Notes: generated by a model from the letters alone, not told the origin. 64,000 nt of DNA from Isoetes taiwanensis (GCA_021234155.1 JAJEKV010000062.1:1782602-1846601), one strand, 5' to 3'. Shown: positions 1 to 13,121, counted from the first letter of the stretch. Program-made: numbers and translations.

Positions 1-3000
1 GGGCTAGAGGGCATAATCTTCCGTCGACGAGAAAAGTCATGGCGACACAGGAGCGTATAGAAACTGGAGGGAAGACCTCCACGACCTTGCAGCCCAGCAG
101 CTCAAGCGAATGTCATGCAACGTCAACAAAAGGAGCAACCAAGCTAGGCAACCACGAAGCACCTAAGAATGACCAGGACGAGCTTCCAGCTCCCTTGCAC
201 CAACAGGAGAACTTTCATCGGTTCCAAAAGGTAGGAGACCATGAGGGGGAGGAGACGCATATCAGGGAACATCTCTGACTTGAAGGCCTATATCAGCATT
301 AGGGGCAAGATCAAGGAGGAGAATATTCTACTCGAACAAGAATTCCGGACCCAGAAACACCTAGAAACCAAAGGAAGGACGACCTTACTACGTCAGCCAA
401 GGAGGGCGAGACGCGAATGGATAGGACCCAAAGGACGGAGGAGACGACTTAGCCAGCAGGTACAAATCACGCAAAGGCGACTAGAAGGAGCCATGGTAGA
501 GGCAAGGGAGATGACCACACTTCCAGGCACAATAGAGGCACCTCGGAATGAAGCAAAGCCCAAAGCAAATGAGTGATTCGACTTCGAAATTCAACCCACG
601 GAGGAATGACAATGCCCGCCTACCGACCCACGATCTCGAGCCGAAGACATTCAAGAATGCTTATTTGCAACAGCCGGGTGACCCTACTCCAGCGATCAAT
701 GGCACCGCACATCGGCAACCTTACAACGACACCTTGCGCATATAGGGATGTTGAGCGGTCACCGCATTCCTCACGACGAACATACACATTAAGGAGAAGC
801 ATCTTTTTCAAGGGATCACATCGACGAACACTCTTCGCAAATTGGCGTGACGAGGTCGGATCAGACATGAAGCTCAACAATAGTAGCAGCATCTCAAAGG
901 AATTCGGTCAACCGAGCGAAGAAGATGCGGCAAAACCGAAGAAGAATCAAAGCCCATCGAGGAGGGGAAACCCTAAAGGAGTATAAACATTTAAGTAGAT
1001 ATTAAGTAGTTGTTTTGAAAAGTGGCTGAATTAAAAATCCCAATGTAAATGCGTATATGTCTATTGTATATCTCGGGTGCTCACGGATATAGTGGAGAAA
1101 CATGAGTTTAAAGTCATTTTTCTGTTTAAGCGCTTAGATCGGGGAAGCTCCTTCGCCCGACTACCAAAGGAGGAAGCAAGGAGTCACAACTATAGCCCAA
1201 GACCAAAATGGAAGAGCAAGTACGAGGGAGAAGCGACCGAGGAGGCCAAGCAAACCCGACTCCAAACACTTGGGAAATGCCCTCAAGCGGGAAGACGCTT
1301 TCGGCCACCCAATGTTAGAATAAGAGACAACACCGGTCATGTCAAGATCATCAACACGGCACGAGGACATCGTCGTGGCGCAACACTACCTCTTGTAGCG
1401 GTGGCGACACTTGGCGAACCTATGACATGAGTGGCCTCAACAATGGAAGGAGGCAGCCCGACATCAACAAGCCAACTAAGAAGGCAACATCTCGACAACC
1501 ATAATTCCAACTTGTGGTAATATAGGGTGATGCGCTATGACACGTGTATTAGATGGAGATGCACTTACAAGGCGACGAGGAGATATGCCTCCAACAACTA
1601 GGTGATGGCTTCGTCAGGTACTCCTACCAGTAATTAGAAGAGAAGAAGCCGATCATATCTCCAGGCCGGTGGTACGTCAAAGCGCCCAAAGTAGAAGCAT
1701 TCGACATCTTGCGACAAGGATAGCAAGCTGAAGCACCTTGGCAAAGAGAGTTCAAGCCGGGCTATTCAACGACAAGAGTATATCTAAGGCAAGTACTACT
1801 TCTTCAACTCAAGGGTCAAAGCTGCCGCGGATATAGGGACCCATCACCCGACAACATAGCCAGCAGGGAGGAGAGAGCCATGATGCTTTACTTGTCGAGA
1901 GAGACCGACATGCATAGAGGGACAAAAGGTCGGGGAACCGAAAGCTGGAGAAGTGCTAGTAACCGACTTCTTCCACGAGCTCCCTAGAGGCGCGAGGGAA
2001 GATCCAGCCCGGCGAGCACAATCAAAGCCACGGGAAGGCACCTCAAGACAAAGAAAGGCGGCATAGCAGACCGGTGGGCGTGACAACGTCAAGCCATGTG
2101 ATCGAGGGGATCAAACAAAGAAGATTGGAAGCTCGATGGAGAAGCAACTAGGTGAGGCGAGGCAAGCCGATGACTTGCACGCGGACTTGCATGCAACTTG
2201 GTGAACCCAAGGATGGACGATTCAAAGAACAACTGCAGAAGAGAACAACTCCAGAGGAGTATAGCCAAAGGAAGCGCGCACAACCTCAAGAGACGCCTCC
2301 AAATAGCTTCAAGTATCATGAAGGAGGAACAATTACTGCCCGAGAACAGGATCAGGAAGCAGACCGAAATGTCGAAGCATCAACGACTAGCAAAGCGTGT
2401 GTGCCATAGCCGACAAACATCGGAGGACCCAAGTATATCAACAAGTTACCCCGGAGTATGAGCCGACGTACAAATAGGAGGATATAGATCATCAACACCA
2501 TTACACGGGAGGAACACCGATGACATCGCCAAGGAGTAGGTGTGCAACTCGAAGGGAGGCACAAGGGGGACCTAATAGTTCTAGTAGTAATTGCAATTAG
2601 GTAAGCTATATGTTTTGCATGTATAGTTCCCTTGTTATTCCTTCCCTCCCATAGCATAACAGATCAAAGGAAGAGATGTCAGGCAATTTGCAGGGGTGAA
2701 GCAATCAACACCCTCAACACTCTTGGGACAACCACGATAGCGACAAGAGGACTTCGGCGTATGAGGCGTCGATGGGTCGAAGAAGCAATATCGGATCTGA
2801 GTCATCCTTTAGGCGCCAAGACAAAAGTCAAGATGAAAGATCTTTTTTCAGCGGCGCCACCTTGGGAGCTTTTGGCGGCATAGAAGATTTCAAGTGATCA
2901 ACTACACCATCAAGCAATGAGAGGCTTCTAACGAACAAAGTCAACCTCTACATCAAAGAGGATCCACCGTCAAGGAGACTGAAGTATCGAGCGACTCGGG

Positions 3001-3060
3001 AGAACGTTACCTTGCGGCTTCAAGGGGAACAGCAGTGGATGAGCTTCTAGCAAGCTCAAG
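1..3060. other. Purine-rich decayed repeat, no intact gene
   Basis: The plus strand is markedly rich in A and G over about 3 kb. Only short overlapping open frames of 60-140 codons occur, in several frames, with Lys/Arg/Glu-rich low-complexity translations and no recognisable domain. This looks like a long-decayed transposable element, perhaps gag-like sequence, but no retroviral zinc knuckle, protease or reverse transcriptase motif could be read. I see no supportable gene here. Confidence 0.4.
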
Positions 3061-5140
3061 CATCTAAGGCCATGGGGCCTAGTAGGTTAAATGTATGGGC
3101 GGTAACATCCATATTGGGATTAGAAGGCATTTCGGATATTTCGTTGAAGGATCGCCCCAATATTGAGCTAAAGCGTCAAGATTGGGAAGGAAATGCATAG
3201 GAGTAACTATAATTATATACGATTGTTAACGGACATCCAATGTATTGAAACCACTTGGTGAGATTGATCTCCTCACTAAGAAGGAATCATTACCGAGGGA
3301 TAATTGTTGACAATGTATAAATCTAGCAACTCAAAGAATAATCAATAGAAAGAAAAAAAGTAATCTAGCAAGTCAGGCCAACTTGTTAAGATGACATCAA
3401 TTCGATTGGTAGGAATATTCCAAGAGTTTAACTAACTAAGAAAGGGGAATATCTAGAATATAAAAGAATAATACATGTAAGGTACATCTAAAATAAAATT
3501 ATATTAATCAAATAGTCTTTTGAGACAAAAGGAATTGTCATGATGACAAAACCTTGTTAGTTCTAACTAAATAGGTAACCCATAACTATATTGAAATAGA
3601 TGATAACATAATATGTGCATCCATCTTAGATGGTTATATGTGTTAGCTAAGGCTAGTAAAAATGTCGCTAAGTAAGAAGCGTATAACCTCTTAAGGGAGA
3701 GAATAGATATGGCGTTGTGTACAAGCGTCATTGAAGGAATGCAAGACCATTTTTTTTCGAGAAGAAAGTGGGAGAGCTCAATCTTATGATTGAGCGTTCT
3801 TGCATCGAATTGGCCGATCCGTCGAATAGAGTTCACTCCGGTAATGGCCGAAGCGAAGAGAGCGTAAGATAGATAGATAGATAGCTCAGGAGGCCTTCAA
3901 CGTGCGAGGCCCGGCGTAGTAGCAAACTACACCAATGAAGTGGAGCAAAACTATGGGGGCAATGCAACGACCAAGTCATCTCCAAAATTACTCGACGCCG
4001 GCTCAATGGGTGGCTGCCTGCTAGCCTTAGGTAAGGCGTGCGCATGTAGTATAAGCTTTAATGTGTCTTAATGATAAGTTAAATATAGATCCTAATAAGC
4101 GCATAGAAATTGTTGGCGCGTATATGTATCATAGGAAATAAGCTAAATAACAGCGGTAATGTGAGGTAGCATGTTAATTAATCCTTTTGCAAGGATGCAA
4201 TTCCTTCCAAGGATAGCTATATGACCTCGGGGTCCTTATAAATATAAATAGGAAATAGAATTCAGATATACTTAAGTGCATCTTAGGGATATACTTCGAA
4301 GGGTAATGCAGGACCCAAGGAAGAGAATAAGAAGCACATCTAATTCTTGTGTATGATAATTAAAATCTTGTCTCTATGTAACAATAGGTCTAAATCAGGG
4401 TTATTGTTTAAATAATCGCGATCTAAAAGTCGTTAAATATTGCAAAGCTTAGAGTAAATATAATTGTACTATCGGAAGTAATGTATCCGATACTATGATA
4501 TTGTTAATTCATAAATATTACCTTAGGGTAATTATGTTAATCACATGCATTAAAGGAGCCAGCAAAAATCGGCCCAGGCATGTCGATTTATGTTTTAGAT
4601 TAATTTCATGTGTAGCTAAGATTAATCTACGCATGCAACCTATGCCAGGTATGGGTCGCATGCGTATTTACCGATGATGGGACCACTACGGTGATCTCTA
4701 GCGTGGTGTAATGCCCTTTGTAGGCATGACCCAGCGTTTAAAGCTTGGATGAGTGGAAGGTAGATTAGAAAGTCTACTTACGTCCCGCGGAGTAGGCGAC
4801 CTCGAAGAAATGAGGTCATTAAGGAATGCATTGATAGGAAGGCACCTTGAGCCCCATATATGCTTTGATAGGAGGAATCTATCCTTCCGCCCCCAGCGGG
4901 AAGGATATCCTCCTCCTGTTGGGCAACTAGAGGTGTAGGCATGAGCGGCATATAGGCATGATAGGGCGTTGTCTCCTCGGCCACGATGGAAGATTCACCC
5001 TCTTCCTATGCCGGGAGATTAGCCATGCATCCATGTAGATAGGTGGGGTGGTCACCATATAACCAAAATTTTATTAATAATTAATAATAGGTAGTGTGGG
5101 ACCTGCGAGGCCAATAATGGGAGGGCAAGGAGGTCGAGCT
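3061..5140. other. AT-rich stretch without recognisable genes
   Basis: This stretch is AT-rich and dense in stops in all frames. It contains a short (AGAT)n microsatellite at about 3866-3884 and one copy of a palindrome, ATTACCTTAGGGTAAT at 4517-4532, that recurs further right. It lies upstream of a gypsy polypurine tract and LTR and could be decayed internal element sequence, but nothing coding can be supported. Confidence 0.4.
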
Positions 5141-5680
5141 ACGAAAACTTGCAACACAAATTTTGTTATAATGTGTTGCAAGGGATGAAGAGTATCTTAG
5201 AAGTGTAAATTTTGTATGAAATTGATAAACTTTGATAAACTTAAATGTTGTATTAAGTAAGGTTAATAATTACCTTGCGTGGATTAAGTTATGAAGTGAT
5301 AAGTTAATTGGATAATGAAATAGTACAGTAATGTCTTAAACATTACCTTAGAGTAATTCTAATAATTAAGATAGCAAGTATGTAATTATAGATATTGTAA
5401 AATTGTCTGAGGATTTCAAGGTCGAAGACTTGCAACACAAATTTTGTTAGAATGTGTTGCAAGGAATAAAAGTACCTTAAATAATAGCGTATATGAAAGT
5501 GTTAAATTGTGATAAACTAAATGTTATGATAGCGGGGAACTAATAAGTACCTTGTTTTAATAGAAGTTCTGAATTGACAAGTTATTTGATAATGTAATGG
5601 CGTAATAATGATTTAAAAATATTACCTTAAGGTAATCGTAATAAATGTGTAAAAGTATTATAGTAGTATATCATTATGCA
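5140..5680 (+). repeat. Two ~280-bp tandem units with hairpins
   Basis: Two diverged copies of a unit of about 280 bp lie in tandem. Each holds a hairpin with 11-bp arms CTTGCAACACA / TGTGTTGCAAG (5148-5182 and 5429-5463, offset 281). Each also holds a palindrome of the form ATTACCTTA-RGTAAT (5342-5357 and 5621-5636, offset 279); the second is the perfect 16-mer ATTACCTTAAGGTAAT. The arms are conserved while intervening bases differ, so the stem may be maintained or recently copied. Confidence 0.7.
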
Positions 5681-5747
5681 TCGGGTTGATTGCGGGCTAG
5701 GAAGATTCAAGGTGGGGAGACCCACGATCTTTGAGACGACATCATTT

Positions 5748-5761
5748 CAAGGTGGGGAGAA
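5748..5761 (+). other. Polypurine tract of gypsy LTR element
   Basis: The purine-rich sequence CAAGGTGGGGAGAA directly precedes the LTR start TGTGGCG. An imperfect second copy (CAAGGTGGGGAGA) lies near 5708-5720. The preceding GACGACATCATTTCAAGG context is the usual 3' end of plant Ty3/gypsy internal regions. It primes plus-strand synthesis and fixes the orientation of the following LTR as plus. Confidence 0.75.
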
Positions 5762-7418
5762 TGTGGCGTTCGGCCACGATTATCACGGTCCCGGGGCATT
5801 ATCTTTGTCTTGCCTTTATCGCCACAGCGTACATACCACCCGGGCGATGCTAGTGTAGGGGGCAACTTATAGCGGGCTATGTAGCCCCTAAGGGGGCAAC
5901 TTCCTATGGGCACAATGTGCATTTCTTATTAATGTGCACATGCACATTTTATTAAGGTGCACACATTTCCATGTGGGCACAATTGGGTGCACACATTTCC
6001 ATGTGGGCCCATTTGGGTGCACACATTTCCATGTGGGCACATTTGGCCACCCTAGCCATTAAAGGCAAGTGGGCCCATTCCCAATTATCCCATATGCCTA
6101 AAGAGGGATAATTGGAAACCCTAACCTAACCCTTGCCTATTTAAGTAGGAGAGCCCTAACTTGCCCATTTTAGTTCCTAGGGTTTTAGAACTCTGTTTTG
6201 GCTGCCTCAAGAGCCAAAACCGCCTCCAGAACTTCTGCACTGAGAGAATTGCACCATTAGTTCCCTTGATTCGAGCATTTTTAGCGGGATGGTCGAACTT
6301 CAGTCGGGAGGAGCAACTCAAGGATCAGGTATTGGGTCAATTCAATAGCCTAAACCCTCTTTTAGCCATAGAATCAGTAGGTTTAGCCTATTAAATTGCC
6401 CATAGCAGCCCTCTAGATCTCTAGATACCATACTCTAACTAAAGAACCTAACTCTATAATATAGATTAGATATAGTTCTTTAGTTCTTAATGATGTATGT
6501 GGATGATGTATCTCTATGAACTCCTTGTATTGGGAAGGGGGGTAGAGACCTAAAGCTTGGTAGTAGATGCTCCTAGATTAGCCTCTCTAGCACACTATAG
6601 ATTCGGCCTGTGTACAAGAACCACACCTGGTTGTGGGTGAAGGGGCCAGACTGGCTAAGAAGGAGATTCATGTTCTGACTCTTGAACGATCCCTATGGTG
6701 TGTTAGTGCTACCGGGGATCATTGTGACTAGGTCTAATGGCTTGCCACTGAGTGCGGGCAAGGCATGGGCTCATTACCCCGTGGGGTGGGGTTCACCTTC
6801 CGGTGGGTTCGGTCGAATAATAGGCGGTGGCCCTCTAGTCACCTTGAGTCAGCATGTAGATCTCTGGAGGGAGTGATCCCTACCTGCTCCATCGGGACTG
6901 GGGAGATGCAACCCAGGAATAGCCCCTTTGGCTATGCACCCGGCGAGCTACAGTCAGGTCCCAACACTTTTCAGCCTACTCTGCAAAGTGTGCACAGGAG
7001 GGGCGGATGGAGTGGACAACCCAATGCCATGTTCTTATGCCAGCCAAATCCATTGCCATGAATTCTGTCTGCAATGAACTCTGGAGGCCCAAGCCGTCAG
7101 TCATCCCTTCGAGTCTGAGCCCTGGGTAGGATTTCCCATATGTATTGTGCTGATCTTTATCTATGCAGATGTTGATGGACCACCCTTCGAGGTGGATATG
7201 TGATGTTGATGTATGTACTACTGACATGTATGTTTATGCTTCCGCAGCTAGGTAGGCCCTGAGGGAGACGGGGTAAATGACCCCTTCACTCTTCCCACTG
7301 GAACCCGTTACGGTTGCAGTGTTATGTGGAGGGCCCTGTATCGGCATGGAGCTGGTATGGGGGATGAACTCCTATTTGCATACGGTGAGTGCACTGTATA
7401 CGAGTAGGGGACGTCACA
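5762..7418 (+). mobile_element. Ty3/gypsy LTR (solo or 3' LTR)
   Basis: This 1657-bp LTR begins TGTGGCGTTC and ends GGGGACGTCACA, matching in plus orientation the TGTGACG...CGTCACA ends of the minus-strand LTRs at 40589-42217 and 48013-49664. Shared internal landmarks include the block around 6530-6560 reading GGGAAGGGGGGTAGAGACC, found inverted near 41500 and 48960. A TATTTAAG sequence near 6138 may be the LTR promoter TATA element. A 30-bp tandem repeat lies inside near its left end. No partner LTR or intact pol is present, so it is either a solo LTR or the 3' LTR of a decayed element. Confidence 0.8.
5956..6046 (+). repeat. 30-bp tandem repeat, three copies
   Basis: Three head-to-tail copies start at 5956, 5986 and 6016 with exact period 30. 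Each contains GGTGCACACATTTCCATGTG. They differ at only a few positions and lie upstream of the putative promoter in the LTR U3 region, where short tandem repeats often act as enhancers in plant retroelements. Confidence 0.85.
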
Positions 7419-7426
7419 ATTTTCTT

Positions 7427-7682
7427 ATGAACTTTAGCTATATTAAATTGAATTTATAGTGTTTACTAGAAATGGCCTACAAAAGATGTTCATGGAGTTC
7501 GTGTATTTTAGGAATTCTATTCAACTATGTAAAGGATCCCAAGCACCGCACTTCATGAGTGGATATGAAAAAATGAACGGGCATATAGATAGAAAAGCGC
7601 ATGTATAATGTTAATCTTCCTCGCATTGAAATCAGTGAGCTGCGGCAAAATTAGCTTTCAACCCGCGAATTTATAGTGTATG
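7427..7682 (+). repeat. 256-bp direct repeat, intact copy
   Basis: This copy starts ATGAACTTTAGC and ends TTTATAGTGTATGG. It matches 8412-8499 plus 14859-15027 with few differences. It is continuous across the point (7514/7515) where the other copy is split by the Helitron, so it acts as a natural empty site. No coding potential is seen. It may itself be a non-autonomous transposon or part of a segmental duplication. Confidence 0.85.
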
Positions 7683-8411
7683 GAATTTATAGCGTCCAAA
7701 ATATCAAGGCCTACATGCGAATTTAGGCATTTGCCTGCAGGTAGTCCTCATGGAGAAACCCAATGCTAAACATGCATAAAAATTATCATATTTGCACAGC
7801 TTTATAAGGCTAGACGGCCAGCTCAAGGCCATTTTATGACTAAAAATATATTGTTGTCGCAATCCTAACAGTAGAAAAGACAACCAAAATGACAATTCTA
7901 ACTGAAAGCAAAGAAATCCTCTTTCTCCTCCGGCTTGGATGATCTAAAGGCGAACAGCTATAACTTATAAAATAACAAGCGCAAGTTATACCAGAAACGC
8001 TTACCTTGTTTATGGCAATGGTCTGTCCTTGTGTCTATAGTTACAAAAGCTACAGCTACAACTTAAAGGAGCAGAAAGTGGATTGGCCCTACAACACAGA
8101 AATAAACAAGAAATCATTCTTGAAGAGACTTCAAATACTTTCACGTACTTCAGACTCCAAATGTGATTGCCTGCGATTGCTTGACCGAAGCAGACAACCT
8201 TAAGAGGGGCCTTCATAAAAATCCCTTCAGGTTGTATCAATGACATAAGGGCATAGGAGCAACACCATCACCATAAGATCAGCTAATCTATTGGTTTGGA
8301 CCACATAACAGTAAACACCACTTTGTTTCCTAGAACTAGACAGATTAAAGGCATGATGCAGGCATGAATCACTTACACATTGAAGCCGCTTCACTAAGCT
8401 AGTATTATCTA
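7683..8411. other. No gene seen
   Basis: AT-rich sequence between the two copies of the 256-bp repeat. Only short open frames without recognisable motifs are present. Confidence 0.5.
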
Positions 8412-8499
8412 ATGAACTTTAGCTATATTAGAATGAATTTATAGTGTTTACTAGAAATGGCCTACAAAAGATGTTCATGGGGTTCGTGTATAAAAGGAA
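8412..8499 (+). repeat. 256-bp repeat copy 2, left half
   Basis: Left part of the second copy of the repeat at 7427-7682. It ends with GGAA exactly at the Helitron 3' terminus. The matching right half resumes at 14859 with TTCTATTC. Confidence 0.85.
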
Positions 8500-8512
8500 C
8501 TAGTAAACGTGT

Positions 8513-8529
8513 GCCCGGCGTTGCCGGGC
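8513..8529 (-). terminator. Helitron 3' terminal hairpin
   Basis: Perfect 7-bp stem with a 3-base loop (GCCCGGC, AAC, GCCGGGC on the minus strand). It lies nine bases before the terminal CTAG. Such hairpins are thought to signal the end of Helitron rolling-circle transfer. Confidence 0.85.
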
Positions 8530-8859
8530 TAATGTCCTGGTATGTGTTTTTACTTGGCTTTAATGTCTACATGTGAACTTTTCGACAATAGCACATGTTG
8601 ATACTGGCAAATAATGGACATTCTTTGCCTTTGTAACTATTTGTGTTATTAAAATTGTGATCATCTATATATTTTGGGTTTAAGAGTTGGATTTCATTAG
8701 AGAAAATAGTGTTTTCTAAGGAATGTGGGGGCAAATATGGGGACGAAAATTTGGGAAGATAGAGTCAAAACTTATGTTCAAAATATCACCCTTAGAAGTA
8801 GCTAAATACATCAACAAAAAATAGATACAGATATGCAAAAGATAAAGTTTTGTCCTAGT

Positions 8860-9141
8860 TCATTGGTGTACTTTAACCCGTGATGGAACTCTAAATATGC
8901 ATCTCCACATGGCACACATCACTAAGGGCCTAATGTTGTACATTTTTTGATACTCCAGTGATATCTTCACTTCTTCTATAGATAATATCTTAGCCTGGGT
9001 AAAGATGAAATGCATGTGCAAGTCATTGTCTCGAACTGCCCATGATGTCTCACGACTATCAACCATGTGGGACAACTCATCTCGAAGGTGGTTGTAAACG
9101 ATTTCAAAGTGGCATTTGTTATGGTTATGGGTTATGGACAT
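8860..9141 (-). CDS. Hypothetical frame inside Helitron
   Basis: An open frame of 93 codons within the Helitron. The translation has no family motif I recognise. It has a protein-like mixed composition rather than low complexity, so it may be an exon fragment captured from a host gene; it could also be chance. Neighbouring sequence holds only shorter frames. Confidence 0.25.
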   Translation of the reverse strand: MSITHNHNKCHFEIVYNHLRDELSHMVDSRETSWAVRDNDLHMHFIFTQAKILSIEEVKISLEYQKMYNIRPLVMCAMWRCIFRVPSRVKVHQ

Positions 9142-12014
9142 AAAATCACTACACAGCTAAAAAAACCCATCTTGCTACAAAACATAAATATCATCTATTT
9201 ACTCTAATGACTCTTAAATACCAGTAACACCAGTAACACCAATAACATGACATAAACAAAGTTTACATATAGAAAGTTTTCAAGATTGAGTGGAAGACCT
9301 GAGTATGGACTGCTTGCAAAATAGGGCGCCTATGAGTTCGTTGTCGATGCACTCTGTGCTCTTCTTCTATAATCCTCAACGTCTTCAGCAGCCCGATGAA
9401 CAGATTAGAAGCATACTCTGTTTTGCACCAAATGTAACCATCCATATTTCTTTCTATTCATGCTTCAACATCTTCTTCCGGACCAAAATCTTAGATGCTT
9501 ATACCTACACATTTTATGCCTATGAAAGGCTTATACATCAGAGTTAAAACACGGGTGGAATAAAACACAGGCAAATAGTTCAAGGCCATGCTTTCTATGG
9601 AAAAAAAGAGCATAAGATGATGTTATTAGCTATGTTAGAACTGATAGTGTTCATCTCGTGTGTTTCAGTGGAAAGGTCACATACATTAACTTTTTTCCAT
9701 ATTGTGCCATGGCTATCTTTTAGTTCGATTTTTGTACTAATATTTGGAATCTATCCAAATGCAACTCACAGTGTACCCCAGTAGTAATTCTAACAATAAA
9801 TGGGATATCCTGCACTTGTAGTATCCTCCAATTACACGTATTATATATAATGGGCTCTAGCATTGAAAAGCCTTGTAATACCAAGCACGCTAAAATAAAC
9901 CCAACCTGTCTTTCTAGATAATGCTCTCTACCCTTACACGATCTAATGTGAGAACCATTTAATAACTATCAGATAATGATCTGACAACTCTGCAACTACT
10001 TATGCTTTGGAATTGTAGAAGTGGTTATGTAGGAACTATGTCACAAATAGATTTTCAACATGCATATATGATTTGGTATCCCTTTAAGCATATAAAATAA
10101 AATAAAAAAGTGCAACTTTCAACGAAAACTAATGTTTATTAACATAAGTTGCTTGTGTCTTTCTAGAATATAATCACCACCACATTGAAAACTTTAGTCG
10201 GATTTTCCTTGGGGACAAAGGCATTCACATAGCAATGTACGTAGCAAATAAACAATATCACATTGCATGTACATCCTTGCAATTGAAGTGTTGACACCAC
10301 CATGCATGTGAAGGCAGATTGCATTTGCAAACACAACTCATTCAAAAACAGAATGATGTAAAAACAATGAAGAGATCCAAACATGATAAACTTGCAAATA
10401 TAGGTGCAGCCATAACATCATATAAGGTTCGCAAATGCAACAAACATGCTCTCCTGAAAGCTGATGTCTCCAAAAAAATCCATGCATACATAATGCTTAT
10501 TGTATATTTGTGAGTAAATCTTCAAATATAATTTGTTTTTTTTTTTTGCTAAGGAATAATGTGACATTTTGAGCTTCCACCCATACACGTCATCCAGGAT
10601 GTGAGATCTTTTAGGCTTCCACGCACTTAGCCTTCAAAAGTTTCCACTGTTCTGTTCATGTTGTTTTCCAGTTTAAGTGTTTCTTCAATTTCCTAAATGC
10701 TACACAACAGAGCTGTGCAAGGGCCCATTTCTTCTTTTGTCGCTTTGGAATATTATGAAGACGAATTATGCTGGGCATCCCATTTAAATGTTGGGAAAAC
10801 AGTATACCCCTAGATAAGTTCTAAGCGACAAAAGCAGGATTTGCAGAAATTATCAACTTCTGCTTATATGGGGTACATAGATTAGAGTTGTTCTGGTAGT
10901 AAAGGGATCTACACAACAGAATTGGGAATTTCAATAAAATTTGATGGTACTTTTTGAGTAAATAAGCAAGCCTCCACAACATTATTACAATCTATTGTAA
11001 TATTGCCGTCAACACTCTCTGCACCGTTTCAGCACAATTTACTGGCTGCATTTTTGCGTACTCAATGTGCAACCACTGTAGTATCCTCCAATTACACGTA
11101 TTGCACAACAAATGTAATAGCAGCTTTATGAGGCTTTAGGAGAACAGGTATCTTAGGCTTTCTTCTTCTCATCTTCAATCCTCTACTGCCATATTGAGGC
11201 CTCGTATCTTCATTGGCATAACTTCAGAGCTTTGAAATACTCCTTCAGTTAAGAATTCATACGCCATTTGCTCTCAATGGGTTGACAGCTTGTAGTATGG
11301 CTGAAAATTTCAATGGCTTGCATCGGGCCTGGTTCTTCCGTCCAAACAGAACTATATACAGTAGAAATATCAATTATTACTATATAGTTTCCAGCAATAA
11401 GTAAACGCGCATGTAGTGTGTTACATTCCTAATTTTTTCTGTTATAAGAGAATAGCAAGAGACTAATTACTTATTTGCAAACATGGATAAGAAAGACTTT
11501 GGGCAAGGATAATATAGTCTATCTTTACCTCAATGATGCAGGTAGCTTCAGTCTTCCTCCGTAGATGGATATCTGCTTAAGGCTAATAGCACGGCTGAAT
11601 TTAAACACTCTGTATAAACCAAGCCTGATGGTATGAGTAGAGACTATAAAATAAAATTAAAACACTGTCTACTAACCGCAAAACAAATGGCAACATAAAA
11701 AATGCTAGATCAGCAGATTGCCATAGAAGTATCTCTTCCATGCCTATAGCTTCCATGTTTCTACCTGATTTTTTCTGACTGGAAATTACCGCAATAAAGT
11801 CAAGTGCTCCTGCAAAAATAAGTTGCAAAATGGGTGTAAGAAAAAAATAATCCAAGAGTTCAAAAATAAGATGGAGCCAGGAGCTCGTTAAACACACAAC
11901 ACTCCTTTCATCAGATCATTGGAAGAATCTGAAACAATAGGAAGAGAGAGAAGAAACATGCACTTCTCCCAAAATTGCAGGCATGTCTAACAGAAAATCA
12001 AAGAAGCTGCAAAA

Positions 12015-12655
12015 TCACAACTTACAATTCCATGTTTTTTTAAGCATCATCTTGCATATGCTCGGTAGCAAAAAGCTTAAATTGATCTGATTCTTTGTCG
12101 TCATCATTTCATTCAAGCCCGAGGTCTTGTTTTTGGTCTCATATACAGCTGTCAAAGTATATTTTTCTAAGAACATTTGTGAAGCAGGAAAATTCCAGGA
12201 CTCAGTTCCAAAATCATACTCAGGCTCCAGAGTTAGATCGTTTTCATGCACACAACAATATACATGGGCTTTCTCAGTTGCAAAACTATATTCACCTATA
12301 ATCTTATTCTGTGGATCAGCGATGGATTGGAGAAAACTGATGGAAAACAACTGATTCACACACTGCACCCTGCACCATCTCCAAGCTCCAGGCAAACACT
12401 TTGTACCCTGCATCGTCTCCTTTGCATTTTGCCATTTCGTGCTCTCCTACACTCAGCGGTAAGCAAATGGAAGCTGGCATACCTTGCTCTTGCATGGCCT
12501 TGGCGGATTGAAAAGCCCCAAACTCGTCTTACGCAGATCTTTTCAATACACCAATGAAATTCCTGAGGAAGAAGAAGGAATGGATCATTGTGCAAAGTAG
12601 ACAAACCGAAAAGAATATCTATAATAGTTTCTAACCCTAATGTTGCCCGAAACAA
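12015..12655 (-). CDS. Possible captured gene fragment
   Basis: Two overlapping minus-strand frames (12655-12356 and 12413-12015) have fairly protein-like composition, for example the segment EYSFATEKAHVYCCVHEND. They are not joined in one frame. An intron or a frameshift would be needed between them, and a CAG/GTATG sequence is present. I do not recognise the family. The position inside a Helitron suggests captured host exons. Confidence 0.3.
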
Positions 12656-13121
12656 CTGTTGCTTGGAAGGGATTAAAGCACGCTGGCATCCGGTTTACTA
12701 AAATCTCATGCAAAAATAAGTTCAGGGATTACCAGAACGTTGTCGGAAATTGTGTGCGCCTGATGAAGGTGCTCTGGTTGTGGAGGTTCTCTGTGCGATG
12801 AGGCTCTGGTGCCTGCTCTCTGCCGAGATGAGAAGGCATTTTGAACCCGAAATGTTAGGGTAGGCCACATTTCTCCTTATTATCATCGTTCTTACATCCT
12901 ATAATTTTCCTATGACTTTCCTGTCGTACCTGGCAGGGTGCTAGTGCCAGCTGTCCTAGCTAGTGCCATCTGGCAGTGCTTGTGCCAGCTATATATTATA
13001 ATTCATAATACATTTAAATTCAACTTAATACAATTCACCTAACGAATACACCGAAATTTTATATCAGTTTCCATTCAAAATTTGCAGTGCTTAAAGCAAT
13101 CTGCAATTCATTAAAAAAGTT

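Noticed and set aside
12095-12557. Plus-strand frames in the Helitron
   Set aside because: They mirror the minus-strand frames and show no motif; the minus strand is also the Helitron's own orientation.
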